A stretch of 64,000 nt of DNA from Bin80 sp965219915 (lineage in GTDB: Bacteria > Bacteroidota > Rhodothermia > Rhodothermales > Bin80): positions 2,356,001 to 2,420,000 of the forward strand of contig OZ244794.1 of assembly GCA_965219915.1 (NCBI GenBank), read 5' to 3'. Shown one piece after another: positions 1 through 10,416 of the stretch (position 1 is its first letter; each line of letters starts with the position of its first letter). A program made the position numbers and the translations under genes. The notes beneath the pieces were generated by a model. The model was not told the origin of the DNA and did not search any database. It saw only the letters and a list, made by a program, of their open reading frames with translations.

Positions 1-1099
1 AATTCCAAAATCCGTGTAGAGGTGACCGCTCTCCCCGGGCCAGACAAGCCCGCTTGAATGCATCGTAGGAGACAGTCTTATAGTACAGTCCGAAGTCGGC
101 AAGCTGCATCTCGGGTCCCAAGGGCGGGTCCTCGGAGTAGTGATAGATCGTAAAGCGCCGTTCGGGATTCAGTGAGATATCTGCCATTGTATCGGCGACG
201 ACATCAACGGCCGCTTGGCTCCATTGCAATGTGAACCCTTCCGGCATCTGTCCCACGTCCACTACTGCGGCCACCGTGCGTACTGCCACATCGTCGGCAT
301 TGCCGAAACCAGTACTTGCGACATTAGTGTGTGGCAGGCGGAATAGAGCCACTGGCACCTCTGCCCGGGTCGCATGAAGCAGGGCCTGCTCAACTACCAC
401 CTTGGTCCACGGATACCCGAGCAGACCGAGAGGAAAGGCACGCTTCATCCTTGTAATGTCCGGCTGCATCTGGTGCGTGATGCGACTGCCGGAATATTCG
501 TTCGAGAAACCGCAGAAGTACTCGGGGAAAACCCCCATGGTTGACGCAAAGAAGATGTGTTTCAGGCGTGTCGTCAGGCACAGGTCAAGGATATTGCGGA
601 TACTGAACACGTTGGTCTTGCGCAGAGCCACATAGGGAGTCGCTACGCTCAGACTCGCGGCAAGGTGGTAGGCGGCGTCAATTCCCCGGCAGAGATCCGC
701 GAATTGGGATGGCTCCAGGCCGAAACGCGGAAGATGGATGTCTCCCGCCACTGCGCGTATGCGCGGAGCAAACTCGTCCTCCCAGATCTCAGCCTCCTCG
801 AAAGCAGTTTTGATTCGAGAGAAAGCGTGTTGTGAATGATCCGCCCTAACGATACAGGTGACTATTAGGAAGGGTTTTCGACGCAAAAGATCTCTCAACA
901 AAAAGCGGCCAAGGAATCCTGTTGCTCCTGTGAGCAGAACTTCCCGAAAATCCGAGGGATCGACAGGTGCGTCCATGGATGAATTGCTGGCTGCCCGATC
1001 AATGAATCGCCGGAGCGAATCAAGGTCTTTTTGACATTGCGGTGGCAGAGTTCCCGTAAGCTTAGGAACCTCGGGGGGCAGAGGAATCGATTCAGGCAT
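1..1099 (-). CDS. Thioester reductase-domain protein (partial, C-terminus off the left edge)
   Basis: The minus frame starting at the ATG at 1099 stays open to base 1 (366 codons), so the gene is cut by the window edge. After a roughly 50-residue Pro-rich leader comes a Rossmann nucleotide motif GATGFLG (residues 58-64), then 'AYHLAAS', a Ser at 'FFAST' (about 186) and 'GYPWTK', giving the SDR Tyr229-x3-Lys233 pair. This is the extended-SDR thioester reductase type (NAD_binding_4) that releases acyl chains from a carrier protein as aldehyde or alcohol using NAD(P)H. No adenylation or carrier domain precedes it, so it would act in trans. It begins 26 bp after the radical SAM gene, on the same strand and downstream of a PKS that lacks a thioesterase. 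Its role as the PKS release enzyme is inference. A fatty acyl-CoA reductase-like role is the main alternative. Confidence 0.85.
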   Translation of the reverse strand, partial: MPESIPLPPEVPKLTGTLPPQCQKDLDSLRRFIDRAASNSSMDAPVDPSDFREVLLTGATGFLGRFLLRDLLRRKPFLIVTCIVRADHSQHAFSRIKTAFEEAEIWEDEFAPRIRAVAGDIHLPRFGLEPSQFADLCRGIDAAYHLAASLSVATPYVALRKTNVFSIRNILDLCLTTRLKHIFFASTMGVFPEYFCGFSNEYSGSRITHQMQPDITRMKRAFPLGLLGYPWTKVVVEQALLHATRAEVPVALFRLPHTNVASTGFGNADDVAVRTVAAVVDVGQMPEGFTLQWSQAAVDVVADTMADISLNPERRFTIYHYSEDPPLGPEMQLADFGLYYKTVSYDAFKRACLARGERSPLHGFWN

Positions 1100-1125
1100 G
1101 AATCGTTGTTGGGTACGAGTGTTAG

Positions 1126-2874
1126 TTAAACTAGAAGAATGTCGTCTGCTTGGGCCCTATCAATCGTCGTATCAAACGCAAGTTGGAAATTTGAAACAGC
1201 TTCGTTAATGCCATCTCCAGTATAGCGGAATTCCTTAGGAATCGTTTTTTTGCGGATATTGATTCGGTGCAACGCCTGCTGTTTGAGCTTATCTACGGTC
1301 TTCGATGTTGATATAGGCTGTGTTCCAGCCTCGTTGATCCCATTTAATTCCGAAGTTACGTATTCCTTGAATTCGCGGATCATAGTCTGCTGCCGAGTGA
1401 ATTTTTCACAGTGATGACCTGTAGCTGCTAGTCGAATTGCGAGCGGCAGCAGGCGACGATGATTCTTAGAGACTTTGGCAATATACCGCGAAAAGGCCGG
1501 TAACTGGCGGGATGTCAGGCGCTGCCGGATTCCCATGATGCCGGCATACAGTGCATGTTGGCTCACGGGTTTATGGAGATGTGGTACAGGATTGAGGTTT
1601 TCCAGCAAGGTTAGGCAGCGGTCAAAATAGTTCTCCAGCGTCGAGTCGTAGATCGTGCCGATGACACGAAGATAACCCTCAACCAGTGTTTCGGGATCCA
1701 TTTCCGGCTTGAAGTTCAGAGAGGTCGCATTGATTTCAATCGGCATGTCAAGTAGCCGGTCCTCTTGCTCTAGACGTGTCCAGAGGTTGGTTCCCTTGAG
1801 TGCGGTCAACAGACCAACAAGTGCGATAGGAATACCAGTTTCCTGAATAAATTCGATCTGAGAATCAAAGGCTGTCTCATCGTCCTCGTCGAGGCCCAGA
1901 ATGAAGCCGCCCTGTACCTGCATTCCCTTCTGCTGAATCTTTCGCACAGACTTAAACAAGTAGTTGTCGTCGCGCATGTTGATGTTCTGAGGCTTTTTCA
2001 TCTTCTCGAGAGCCTTCGGGTTGGGCGTTTCTATACCCAAGAAGACTGTGTCAAAGCCCGCCGCAATCATGATATCCATCAAGTCTTTCATCCGAACTAG
2101 ATTGACACTCGCCTCGGTAGACAGGCTATAGGGGTGGCCGCGCTCCTGTTGCCATTCAGCGACTACGGGGAGAAGCCGTGTAACTTCGCGCTTGTTGCCA
2201 ATGAAATTATCGTCGACCAGGAAAAGAGGCCCGCGCCATCCGAGTTCGTACAAATGATCAAACTCGGCAACCATTTGTTCTGGCGATTTTGTCCGCGACA
2301 CGCGACCATACAACTTGGTGATATCGCAGAACTCGCAATCAAAGGGGCATCCCCGCGAAAACTGCAGACACATCGAGTAGTAGTCGTTCATGTTGATCAG
2401 ATCGAAGCGGGGAAGCGGAGTCAGAGTGATATCCGGCTTTCTCGGCGCTCGGTAAATTCGCTTTGCAGTTCCCCTTTCCAAGTCGTTAAGGAAGTCTTGG
2501 AAAGTCTCTTCAACCTCATCAAGTACAAAATGGGCAACGCCATCCATCTCCTCGTGGAAAGTCGTGGGGTGTGGCCCGCCGGCGATGACGGGAATGTGCG
2601 CATCGTTGCATCGCTTAATGATCTCGTCGAGTGATGGGCGTTGCACAATCATGCTTGATGTAAAGGCCAGATCTGCCCATTCCAGATCGGAATCTTCAAG
2701 TGTAGTAACGTTTAGATCCACCACACGGAGGTCGTATCGAGGTGGAAACATCGCGGCAACTGTGAGCAGACCAAGTGGAGGAAACGCGGCCCTGATGCCT
2801 AGGAGGTCCAAGGCAAAGTTATTTCCCCAATATGTGGGGGGATGCTTAGGATAAATGAGGAGCGTATTCGGCAT
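1126..2874 (-). CDS. B12-binding-domain radical SAM protein (DUF4070 type)
   Basis: 582 residues. The first ~140 residues resemble a cobalamin-binding fold (opens 'LLIYPKHPP', with 'IPVIAGGPHPT' near 95-104), although the classical DxHxxG is absent, as in many members of this class. The radical SAM core has the 4Fe-4S motif RGCPFDCEFCDI with Cys176, Cys180 and Cys183. The long C-terminal part (about 380-582) has the character of the DUF4070 extension. Family members use SAM radicals, often with cobalamin, for methylation, ring formation or other changes at unreactive carbons; the substrate here is unknown. The start lies 2 bp after the PKS stop, so the two are probably translationally coupled. 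Modification of the PKS product, for example C-methylation, is the simplest inference. Confidence 0.85.
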   Translation of the reverse strand: MPNTLLIYPKHPPTYWGNNFALDLLGIRAAFPPLGLLTVAAMFPPRYDLRVVDLNVTTLEDSDLEWADLAFTSSMIVQRPSLDEIIKRCNDAHIPVIAGGPHPTTFHEEMDGVAHFVLDEVEETFQDFLNDLERGTAKRIYRAPRKPDITLTPLPRFDLINMNDYYSMCLQFSRGCPFDCEFCDITKLYGRVSRTKSPEQMVAEFDHLYELGWRGPLFLVDDNFIGNKREVTRLLPVVAEWQQERGHPYSLSTEASVNLVRMKDLMDIMIAAGFDTVFLGIETPNPKALEKMKKPQNINMRDDNYLFKSVRKIQQKGMQVQGGFILGLDEDDETAFDSQIEFIQETGIPIALVGLLTALKGTNLWTRLEQEDRLLDMPIEINATSLNFKPEMDPETLVEGYLRVIGTIYDSTLENYFDRCLTLLENLNPVPHLHKPVSQHALYAGIMGIRQRLTSRQLPAFSRYIAKVSKNHRRLLPLAIRLAATGHHCEKFTRQQTMIREFKEYVTSELNGINEAGTQPISTSKTVDKLKQQALHRINIRKKTIPKEFRYTGDGINEAVSNFQLAFDTTIDRAQADDILLV

Positions 2875-2876
2875 GG

Positions 2877-5800
2877 CTATGAGATCCCTTCCAATGTGTC
2901 TATGTGGGCTGAGCCCTTCAATGCGGGGATGATGCTGGAGCCATTACCAGAGGCCTGAGAGGCAGTTGCGGGGAGGTGATCCTCCAAGGAATTCGCAAAG
3001 CTGGAGGGAATACGCGGCGCCTGTGGCCAGGAAACCTCGGAAGCAGTCTGGGATGCCGGATCCCCTGGTTCACCCTCGTCCTGAACGGTGTCCTTCTTGC
3101 CATGGATGATACCCTGGGCTAACGACAGGGATGAGGCAGTGGTCATGAGTTCGAGAGCGCTCACGCGGTAGTTGAACTCAGACTGGATAAAGGTCCCGAG
3201 CTCAGCAACCGAAATAGAGGTCAGCCCAAAGCTTGACAATGGCTCGTCAACTTCGCCTTCCTCATAACCACACAGTTCCGCAACTTTAGCAGCGATCTGC
3301 TCCACAACCCTCTCGAGGGTAAGTTCGTCATCGGATGCTGCTTCAAATGCATCATGATTATGCATAACACGTCCGATCCGCATGTAATCCGGGAAGTTGA
3401 CGGTCCATGTAGGGCGTTCAAAGAGCGATGTGATGAGATGGGGGTGCTCTGACAATGCACGTAAAGCATAATCCAGATTTGCGATCGCAAGATCGGAGCT
3501 TACCGGTGGTATACCAATTGCGCGCATCATTCGGAGGACCGGGAGACTGCGTGCAGCCATACCGGCATCAGCAACGGCGGGCATGTTGTAGGTCAAACAG
3601 GGCAGGCCCTGTTGGTGGCGGGCATTGGCCAAACCATCCAGAAAACCGTTTGCCGCACTGTAGTTAATCTGCCCGGGATTGCCCAGCATAGAAGCCGTAG
3701 ACGAGAAAAGAACAAAGAAATCAAGAGGGCAATTGGTGGTGGCATTGTGGAGATATAGAGCCCCCGAAGCCTTCGGTGCAAAGACACTCTGCAGGGATTC
3801 TATTGTCATGTCGTCAAGCAATCGATCATCCAGCGCACCGGCCAAATGAAAAACACCTTTCAAAGGTCGCTTGATCTGTTGGATACAGCGCTGCACGTCG
3901 GCTTCAATCGTGACATCTCCAGAAACGATTTCGATCTCGCACTCGGTATCCATGTAGACGAGTGCGCTTGAGCGACGAATCCATTCCGCATCCCGGCGAC
4001 GCTGAGGATCACGGTCAAGCAAAGTCAAGTGTCGCGCACCGGCTGCCACAAGGTAAGAGATCAGGCGGAGTCCGAATCCGCCCAGTCCACCAGTCACAAG
4101 GTAGGTTGCGTCCGCATCAAAGAGTGGTCGAATATCTGAGACGGGGAATCCAGGATCTGCGGAGTTCTGTGGTGCCTTTAAGACCAACTTGCCCTGATGT
4201 TGCCCGGTTGTCATCAAACGCAGGGCCTTTCCGTAGTCCTTGTAGGGGAAGACGGTGACCGGGAGCGGGGATAAGATACCCTGATCCAGTAAGTCCATGC
4301 AGGTTTTAGAGAGCTCACGCGTTAGCTGGGGGTCGTCAAGCATCAGGCGGTCGACATCAATCGCAGCGAAGCGCAGGTTCTTGCGGAACGTGCGCATTCG
4401 AAGGAGATTGTCGGCATAGATGTCGGTTTTTCCAATCTCACAATGCCAGCCGCCTGGGCGAAGTGCCTGCAGGCATAGCTCAATATGACGCCCCGCAAGC
4501 GAATTCAGAACAACATCTACTCCCTCCCCATCGGTCGCCGCCATCAGGTCTTCGAACCAATCGAAGCTATGAGAATCAAAGGCCTCCTGTGCCCCCATTG
4601 CCATCAGCTGTTGGCGCTTTGTTTCGCTACCGGCTGAGGTATAGATCTTTGCACCAACGTGTTTGGCGATTGACATCGCAGCGTGGCCGACCCCACCCAT
4701 GGCGGAGTGGATGAGTACGCGCTGATTCTTCCGCAGGCGGGCCAGGTAGATGAGAGAATAGTAGGCCGTAACATATACCGACAGGGTGGATGCAGCCTCC
4801 TCCATATTGAGCCGGTCGGGTTTGGCAAAGACGAGGTATTCTGGGATCACAACGCGGTTGGCGATGCAACCACCTGCAATAAACGCAACATGGTCACCAA
4901 CTGAGCAGTGTTGTACCTGCGCCCCGATCCGCCGAACGATTCCGCTGCCTTCCATGCCTACGTGATGCCCAAGCGCCGAACGTTCATAGGCCAAAGCGGG
5001 CAGCAGGCCCAAGGTAACCATTACGTCACGGAAGTTGAGCGCCGCAGATTGAACGTCAACTTCCACATCGTTCGGTCCGAGGACAGGGAGGTTGTACGTT
5101 TTCATTTCGAGACCGGCAATCTGGCCCGGATTGTCCAAGGTGAGGCGGTATGCGGCATCGCTGTCCGCCGTCACGTGGGAATATCGCTCTCTAATGCTGG
5201 CAATCCGTGGTACCCATAAACGGTTCTCTCGCACAGCCAACTCCCGCTCACGCAAATCGTGGCTAGCGAGCCAACTCAGGGTTTTTAGATCATCGAACCC
5301 ACCGAGGTCAACCAGGCGGAAATCAAGCATTGCTTCGTCGCCGACTTCCATAGCCATACTGCGTATCGCTCCCCACAGGACAGATCCTCGTGGATACTGC
5401 ACATCAAGGGCTGCGCGGTGAGTGATCACAGTGAGTTGACAATTACGACTTGCATTTGCCAGTCGGGCCGAAACCAGCGCCTGAACGAACGCGATTAATT
5501 GAGCAGTTACCCTCTGGCCGGTCGGATCACTCGAGTCAGAACCACAGAAGAAGTCAATTGCAAGGACATCTGTTACCTGTGACCATGCTTGAACGGAGTC
5601 GAATTGCCCACGGATGACCGCCTCGTGGGGGATAGAATGCACCGTATCTGGCGCGTCCAGGAGGGAAACCCACTCGGATGCCCAGCTGTCTGGCTCTCCC
5701 AGCACCCAATGCGGACCCGGAATTGGATCGTCTGTCGTTTCGCCTGTGCGGGAATGTGGTGCCTGCAACAGGGTGGTAAGCCGCCCGGATCTAACAACTG

Positions 5801-8800
5801 ACCAGCCTTCCTCAGGCTTGATTACGGCACCTTCATCGTGGCTGATCAGCACTAGCCCACCATCGACAATCAGTTGACGCAGGGACCGCCAGCCGTCTGG
5901 GCCCGGAAGGTCGTCCGGTCCGTGCAGAAACACAATTTCTGCGCCACCGGGGCGGAGTAGACTTTCGTCCATCGGCGGTGCAGCCCCTGGATCAAGACAT
6001 TGAAAGCGAAGCGCAGCGTCCTTTTGGCTGAAGGCATCAAAGTGAGCTCGAGTCGTTTCCTCATTATCGCTAAGGAGCCAGTACTCAGACCGAGCATCGG
6101 AGCTTGTTAAATAATCCAGGCACTTTGATAGGATGGTTTGATCAGGCTCCCGTGATCCAGCAAACTCGGCTACATGGCAGATGTATGCATGTGTGCCCTC
6201 TGACTTTTCCAAGGCAACGATTAATGCGGAGGGGTCGATCTCCCCAATGGGTAGTCTATCCAGGTAGGACTGGTCTTCATGGATGAATTTCGGTTGCCAA
6301 ACGATCTCATGTTTGCTGTTCACCAGATCATTCCAGCGCGGATTGGAGGTGAAATAGGTGTATTGATCTATATGGAGGATGAGGTCTCCTGTGGCGCGGT
6401 CATAAAAACTGATTGCGCCGGCAGCCCGTTCTCCGCGCTGCACCGAGTACTGGCCTCGCTCGTTCGCATCCATCCAGTCTTCCTTCGGCCTGGTCACATA
6501 ACATGTAATCTGTGGGCCGGTGGGCGGACGAAGGAATGTTGTCCTCTCTGCTCTCTGCGGGATCGCAAATAAATGCGAAGCCGTCAACAGGTGTGACAGG
6601 AAGATCTGGAGCCCTCCATCCAGCAGTGGCGGACATCCTACATATCCCTCTTGCTGTCCCGTCGTCCATAGCTCCTCATCCATTTCAATGTCAACGATTA
6701 AAGCTCTGGATTCGGGATGTAACTCAAATAATTGTATGGTCTGGAAGTATGGCCCGTACTGAAAGGTCTCACTGAGGACTGCCTCAATCCGTTCATAAAA
6801 ATCACTCTGCTTCGCAAAAACAGTCTCACACGAGGATCGGTCAATATCTTTAAGGCGGGCCGGAACACCAATGGGATGGGCCGAATCACTCAGCTTTACC
6901 CGTCCACGGCAGTGGACCTCGCTGGTAGCGGTGACATCGAATGATCGGGACGAGATTGTGAACACAAACTCGTCCGCGGTATTTGAGTCCGGGCGCAGGG
7001 CAGTCTGGAGCCGAACCGGTGTCTTGGGAATCGGACAAGGCTGAAGGAATTCAAGCACTTCAAAGTAAACAGGAACGCCTTCGAAGGCCTGAAGGATCAG
7101 TTCGATATAGCCAGCAGCAGGCATGATCGCAGCATGATGCACACGGTGGTCTGCCAACCAGGGGAAGTCCTTTACAGATAGCCTGGATTCGAAGAGAAGA
7201 TGGTCGCTCGGTACTCTGTGCCCAACTAGTGGTCCATGAGAGTATTGGCCTTGTTGAACGAAGAATTCATCATCGCTGAGAAGGTTGATCGCTGCCTGCC
7301 TGTCTCGAGGATGTCCAGGAAGTAGATGGGAAATGGGCTTGGGCCGCGGGTACTGAGATGCGAAATCCAGAGCTACGCCGGATTTGAAGAGTGAAGCCAG
7401 CGCCTGTTGGAAACCGAGCCGATCATCCGAATTTCGATGTAGGCTTGGAATACGGATTGGAATAGGCGATGTCTGCTCGAGACACTGACTGACTGCCGAT
7501 TGAAGTGCACCATGTGGGGAGATCTCAAGAAAAATATCGGGCTTGAAATCGCTCATGATCGTGCTAACCCCTTGCGCAAACTGTACGGGTCTCCGGATAT
7601 TTGTCCACCAGTACGCTCCATCCAGACGCTCTGCCTGCTTGCCAGTCACGGAAGAAATGAAAGGGATGCTGCCATCAAATATACTTTTATCCAAAACGGA
7701 CAGAGCTTGCTGCACATCGTCGTGGATGGGATCCATGGCGGAGGAGTGGAACGCGATATTGCCTGCGAGCAACTGGTTTTGCAAGTTACGACGATCCAAT
7801 TCCGCCATGATCGGTCTAAGCTTTGCTTCTTTGCCGCAAATGACCACGCTCGCTGGTGCATTCTCACAGGCGATCTCCACCTCGGTAGGCCGGTCCCCAT
7901 CAGGTTGAAAAGAGACCCCAAGCGAGTCCAGCAATTCCTGTACACCTGCGAGATCCAAGCCGATGGCGAGCATTCGACCCGATCCTGCCACGCACTGCTG
8001 AAGCGTAGCGCGATGGTAGACCAAGTGCGTCGCCTCTGCAAGCGACAGTATGCCAGAGGCATAGGCAGCAGCGACCTCGCCCGAACTGTGGCCGATGACG
8101 CATTCTGGATGTACCCCCCAGGTCTTAAAGAGCTCAAAGAGGGCACACTGGATCATAAAGATTGCCGGCTGGGCAAATCGAACCTCGTCGAGTTCTTCTT
8201 GGGGGGCGTTGAAACACACGTCGCGCAGCGAGACATCTGAAAATTTTTTCCAATGGTCCTCAACTGCGTCAATCACTCTACGGAATACGGGGTCAGCATC
8301 ATACAGACTCCGGCCGCAACCGGACCATTGGGTTCCCTGCCCCGCAAACATCATCGCGATTCGCTGTTCCCCATCCCTAACGGTTGTTCCGCCCGATGCA
8401 TTCTCAATGAAATCGTCCAGGGAAGCTAGTAGTTTGCCACGATCATGCACTGCAAAGGCTGTTCGCGTTGCAAAATGTGTACGGCGGCGGCTAAGGTTGC
8501 CTGCGATTGTATAGAGGTCGGTGTCATCGTCTGCGAGCATTTCCCGCAGTTGTTGCGCACTTCGCGTGAGTGCTTCATTAGTGCGCGCCGAGAGTGGAAT
8601 CATCCTCCCTCCCTTTGGAGACAGATCGGATGACCAAATTCGCGGGCGTGTTGGTTGGTATTCCCGAATCACGCAATGTCCGTTAGCACCACCAAACCCA
8701 AACGAATTAATGCCGACCACGACTGGTCTCTCCGGGAACGCCTCGCAGGTGGTCTGCACCTGCGCAGAACTGTTCTCAAAATCTATCTCGGGGTTCGGAA

Positions 8801-9974
8801 CGACATAGTTCTTTGATGTAGGTGCAAAGGTACGCCTCTGCATCATCAGGACGATTTTTAATAGAGCGCAGTGAAACGCCGCTGCTTCCATATGCCCCAG
8901 GTTGCTCTTCACACTCGAAATCCGCAGGGGCACATCACGGTCAATCCCTCCGAAGGCCTCAATAATTGCATTGCCCTCTATACGATCACCGACGACGGTT
9001 CCCGTTGCATGCGCTTCGATATAATCGAATTCTTCCGGTGTGCGTCCCGCACGAGCGCAGGCGGTACGCATCAGGTCTACCTGTGCATGACGTGTGGGGG
9101 CGGTGATATAGCGCCCCTGTGCCAGCCCACTGCTCCCGTCCGCTGCCCCGGCCGCATTAACGGAAGTCCCTTCAATGACGGCGTGAATGTGGTCGCCATC
9201 ATTCTCGGCTTCCTGGAGAGGTTTGAGAGCAAAGATGAAGGCCCCCTCCGAACGGATATATCCGTTAGCATCGGCATCAAGAGAGTGGCACCTGCCGTCA
9301 GGGCTGATAACCCCTAGAGCATTGAAGGAGGCACTGAGACGAGAGGTGCCCAGGTAATTCACCGATCCCACAAGTGCTTGTTTACAGTCGCCGGATCGGA
9401 TCGCGGCCATTGCCGCATGGAGCGCAGTAATACTCGCAGAGCAGGCCGTGCAGTATGTGGTGGACGGCCCCATCAGATTAAAATGGTAGGAAATGCGATT
9501 GGCGAGCATCGCGAGACTGATCGTAGTGACATCGAATGGTCCCGCGCCGTGCATCGGTCGCCAGCTGGCCACGGCCGGAACCTGCGCGCCAATAAAAACA
9601 CCAGTGGAGCTGTTGCGCAGCGAATGAAAATCCCAGCCAGCACGTTCAAAAGTCTCCCAGGAGCATCCCAGCAGCATGCGTATCTGGGGATCCATGAAAA
9701 GCATCTCGTCCTGTGACAGGCCGAAGAGCTTGGGGTCAATCAGCTTCTCGCCATCCTCGCGAATAAGGCCTTCATAGGGACTGGCAAAACGTCCCGGGCC
9801 AGAAAATTGGCCAATTGGACGATACCCTCGGCCATACCTGTCAATGATGGGCTCCCGGATAATCTCGCGCTCGGACAGAAGCTGCCAGAAGTCCGAGTCG
9901 GTACGGATTCCTCCGGGCATCCGGTAACTGTACGCTACAACAGCAACCGGGGAATCCTGAAACATACCTGACAT
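2877..9974 (-). CDS. Highly reducing type I polyketide synthase (KS-AT-DH-ER-KR-ACP)
   Basis: 2365 residues in one module. KS 8-435: Cys178 in TACSAS, His322 in EAHATGT, His361 in KSNLGHMEAAA. AT 540-835: GHSSGE with Ser630, and AFHS at 741-744, which suggests malonyl-CoA. DH 912-1210: His943 and Asp1119 (LLDGGLQ); the HxxxGxxxxP Gly is His947 here. Residues 1225-1600 have no clear SAM-binding motif and end in a KR-structural-like part. ER 1605-1935: 'GGVGHAA' at about 1760. KR 1955-2190: GGLGGFG, LDD at 2048-2050 (B-type), Tyr2105. ACP 2220-2290: GLTSI, with Ser2253 as the phosphopantetheine site. A Ser/Pro-rich tail of about 75 residues follows, and there is no thioesterase. A complete reductive set predicts saturated, lipid-like chains, and iterative use is plausible for a lone module. 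ATG 9974 or ATG 9965 could be the start; an AGGGTGAG sits upstream. Confidence 0.95.
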   Translation of the reverse strand: MSGMFQDSPVAVVAYSYRMPGGIRTDSDFWQLLSEREIIREPIIDRYGRGYRPIGQFSGPGRFASPYEGLIREDGEKLIDPKLFGLSQDEMLFMDPQIRMLLGCSWETFERAGWDFHSLRNSSTGVFIGAQVPAVASWRPMHGAGPFDVTTISLAMLANRISYHFNLMGPSTTYCTACSASITALHAAMAAIRSGDCKQALVGSVNYLGTSRLSASFNALGVISPDGRCHSLDADANGYIRSEGAFIFALKPLQEAENDGDHIHAVIEGTSVNAAGAADGSSGLAQGRYITAPTRHAQVDLMRTACARAGRTPEEFDYIEAHATGTVVGDRIEGNAIIEAFGGIDRDVPLRISSVKSNLGHMEAAAFHCALLKIVLMMQRRTFAPTSKNYVVPNPEIDFENSSAQVQTTCEAFPERPVVVGINSFGFGGANGHCVIREYQPTRPRIWSSDLSPKGGRMIPLSARTNEALTRSAQQLREMLADDDTDLYTIAGNLSRRRTHFATRTAFAVHDRGKLLASLDDFIENASGGTTVRDGEQRIAMMFAGQGTQWSGCGRSLYDADPVFRRVIDAVEDHWKKFSDVSLRDVCFNAPQEELDEVRFAQPAIFMIQCALFELFKTWGVHPECVIGHSSGEVAAAYASGILSLAEATHLVYHRATLQQCVAGSGRMLAIGLDLAGVQELLDSLGVSFQPDGDRPTEVEIACENAPASVVICGKEAKLRPIMAELDRRNLQNQLLAGNIAFHSSAMDPIHDDVQQALSVLDKSIFDGSIPFISSVTGKQAERLDGAYWWTNIRRPVQFAQGVSTIMSDFKPDIFLEISPHGALQSAVSQCLEQTSPIPIRIPSLHRNSDDRLGFQQALASLFKSGVALDFASQYPRPKPISHLLPGHPRDRQAAINLLSDDEFFVQQGQYSHGPLVGHRVPSDHLLFESRLSVKDFPWLADHRVHHAAIMPAAGYIELILQAFEGVPVYFEVLEFLQPCPIPKTPVRLQTALRPDSNTADEFVFTISSRSFDVTATSEVHCRGRVKLSDSAHPIGVPARLKDIDRSSCETVFAKQSDFYERIEAVLSETFQYGPYFQTIQLFELHPESRALIVDIEMDEELWTTGQQEGYVGCPPLLDGGLQIFLSHLLTASHLFAIPQRAERTTFLRPPTGPQITCYVTRPKEDWMDANERGQYSVQRGERAAGAISFYDRATGDLILHIDQYTYFTSNPRWNDLVNSKHEIVWQPKFIHEDQSYLDRLPIGEIDPSALIVALEKSEGTHAYICHVAEFAGSREPDQTILSKCLDYLTSSDARSEYWLLSDNEETTRAHFDAFSQKDAALRFQCLDPGAAPPMDESLLRPGGAEIVFLHGPDDLPGPDGWRSLRQLIVDGGLVLISHDEGAVIKPEEGWSVVRSGRLTTLLQAPHSRTGETTDDPIPGPHWVLGEPDSWASEWVSLLDAPDTVHSIPHEAVIRGQFDSVQAWSQVTDVLAIDFFCGSDSSDPTGQRVTAQLIAFVQALVSARLANASRNCQLTVITHRAALDVQYPRGSVLWGAIRSMAMEVGDEAMLDFRLVDLGGFDDLKTLSWLASHDLRERELAVRENRLWVPRIASIRERYSHVTADSDAAYRLTLDNPGQIAGLEMKTYNLPVLGPNDVEVDVQSAALNFRDVMVTLGLLPALAYERSALGHHVGMEGSGIVRRIGAQVQHCSVGDHVAFIAGGCIANRVVIPEYLVFAKPDRLNMEEAASTLSVYVTAYYSLIYLARLRKNQRVLIHSAMGGVGHAAMSIAKHVGAKIYTSAGSETKRQQLMAMGAQEAFDSHSFDWFEDLMAATDGEGVDVVLNSLAGRHIELCLQALRPGGWHCEIGKTDIYADNLLRMRTFRKNLRFAAIDVDRLMLDDPQLTRELSKTCMDLLDQGILSPLPVTVFPYKDYGKALRLMTTGQHQGKLVLKAPQNSADPGFPVSDIRPLFDADATYLVTGGLGGFGLRLISYLVAAGARHLTLLDRDPQRRRDAEWIRRSSALVYMDTECEIEIVSGDVTIEADVQRCIQQIKRPLKGVFHLAGALDDRLLDDMTIESLQSVFAPKASGALYLHNATTNCPLDFFVLFSSTASMLGNPGQINYSAANGFLDGLANARHQQGLPCLTYNMPAVADAGMAARSLPVLRMMRAIGIPPVSSDLAIANLDYALRALSEHPHLITSLFERPTWTVNFPDYMRIGRVMHNHDAFEAASDDELTLERVVEQIAAKVAELCGYEEGEVDEPLSSFGLTSISVAELGTFIQSEFNYRVSALELMTTASSLSLAQGIIHGKKDTVQDEGEPGDPASQTASEVSWPQAPRIPSSFANSLEDHLPATASQASGNGSSIIPALKGSAHIDTLEGIS

Positions 9975-10073
9975 CTCACCCTGTTCAAGTATTGACGAAT
10001 TCCGGACGTATCAGGAATTCACCGTAGTGAGGTTGCGCAGGAAGAGAATTGAGTCGCAGCTATAAAAGGCTGC

Positions 10074-10358
10074 CTATTCCTGCATGTTGCTGACCACCTC
10101 ATTCACCGTCTCGTCGGCCCTATCAAAGAATCTCTTCAGGATTTCTTGGCGTTTCAGCATGAGTCGTTCAACCATTTCCCAAAGGGTTTCGGAAGTTTTT
10201 TTCAGAGCCGCCTCCTTAACCTCACTAGAGAGGGTGGTGTCGAGACGAAACTCGTACTTTTCCACAGCAAAGTCGGCGATATCAGAAATATTCTCCCCGA
10301 GGATGTCCATGTCAAGTGAACGCTTGACGGTGATGGTTCGGTCGCTATGATCAGTCAT
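10074..10358 (-). CDS. Small unknown helical protein upstream of the PKS
   Basis: About 94 residues from the ATG at 10358; a TTG at 10376 would add six residues but looks less likely. The sequence is charged and predicted mostly helical in its second half (Lys/Glu/Arg-rich, 'ETLWEMVERLMLKRQEILKRFF'-like heptads), with no signal peptide, Cys or catalytic motif. I do not recognise a family. It lies 41 bp after the STAS gene and about 100 bp before the PKS on the same strand, so it may be cotranscribed with both. A partner or regulator role next to the STAS protein is possible but unsupported. Confidence 0.6.
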   Translation of the reverse strand: MTDHSDRTITVKRSLDMDILGENISDIADFAVEKYEFRLDTTLSSEVKEAALKKTSETLWEMVERLMLKRQEILKRFFDRADETVNEVVSNMQE

Positions 10359-10416
10359 TGGTTTTCTGTCTGGCAAATGGGTTAAAGCAGAGATTCGGTT
10401 CGTGAAAAAAACATGA

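Noticed and set aside
2134..2634. 166-codon plus-strand frame inside the radical SAM gene
   Set aside because: Antisense to a gene with intact catalytic motifs; no independent support.
7500..8240. 246-codon plus-strand frame inside the PKS gene
   Set aside because: Antisense shadow of the AT domain; no RBS or family signature, and the minus-strand PKS motifs are unambiguous.
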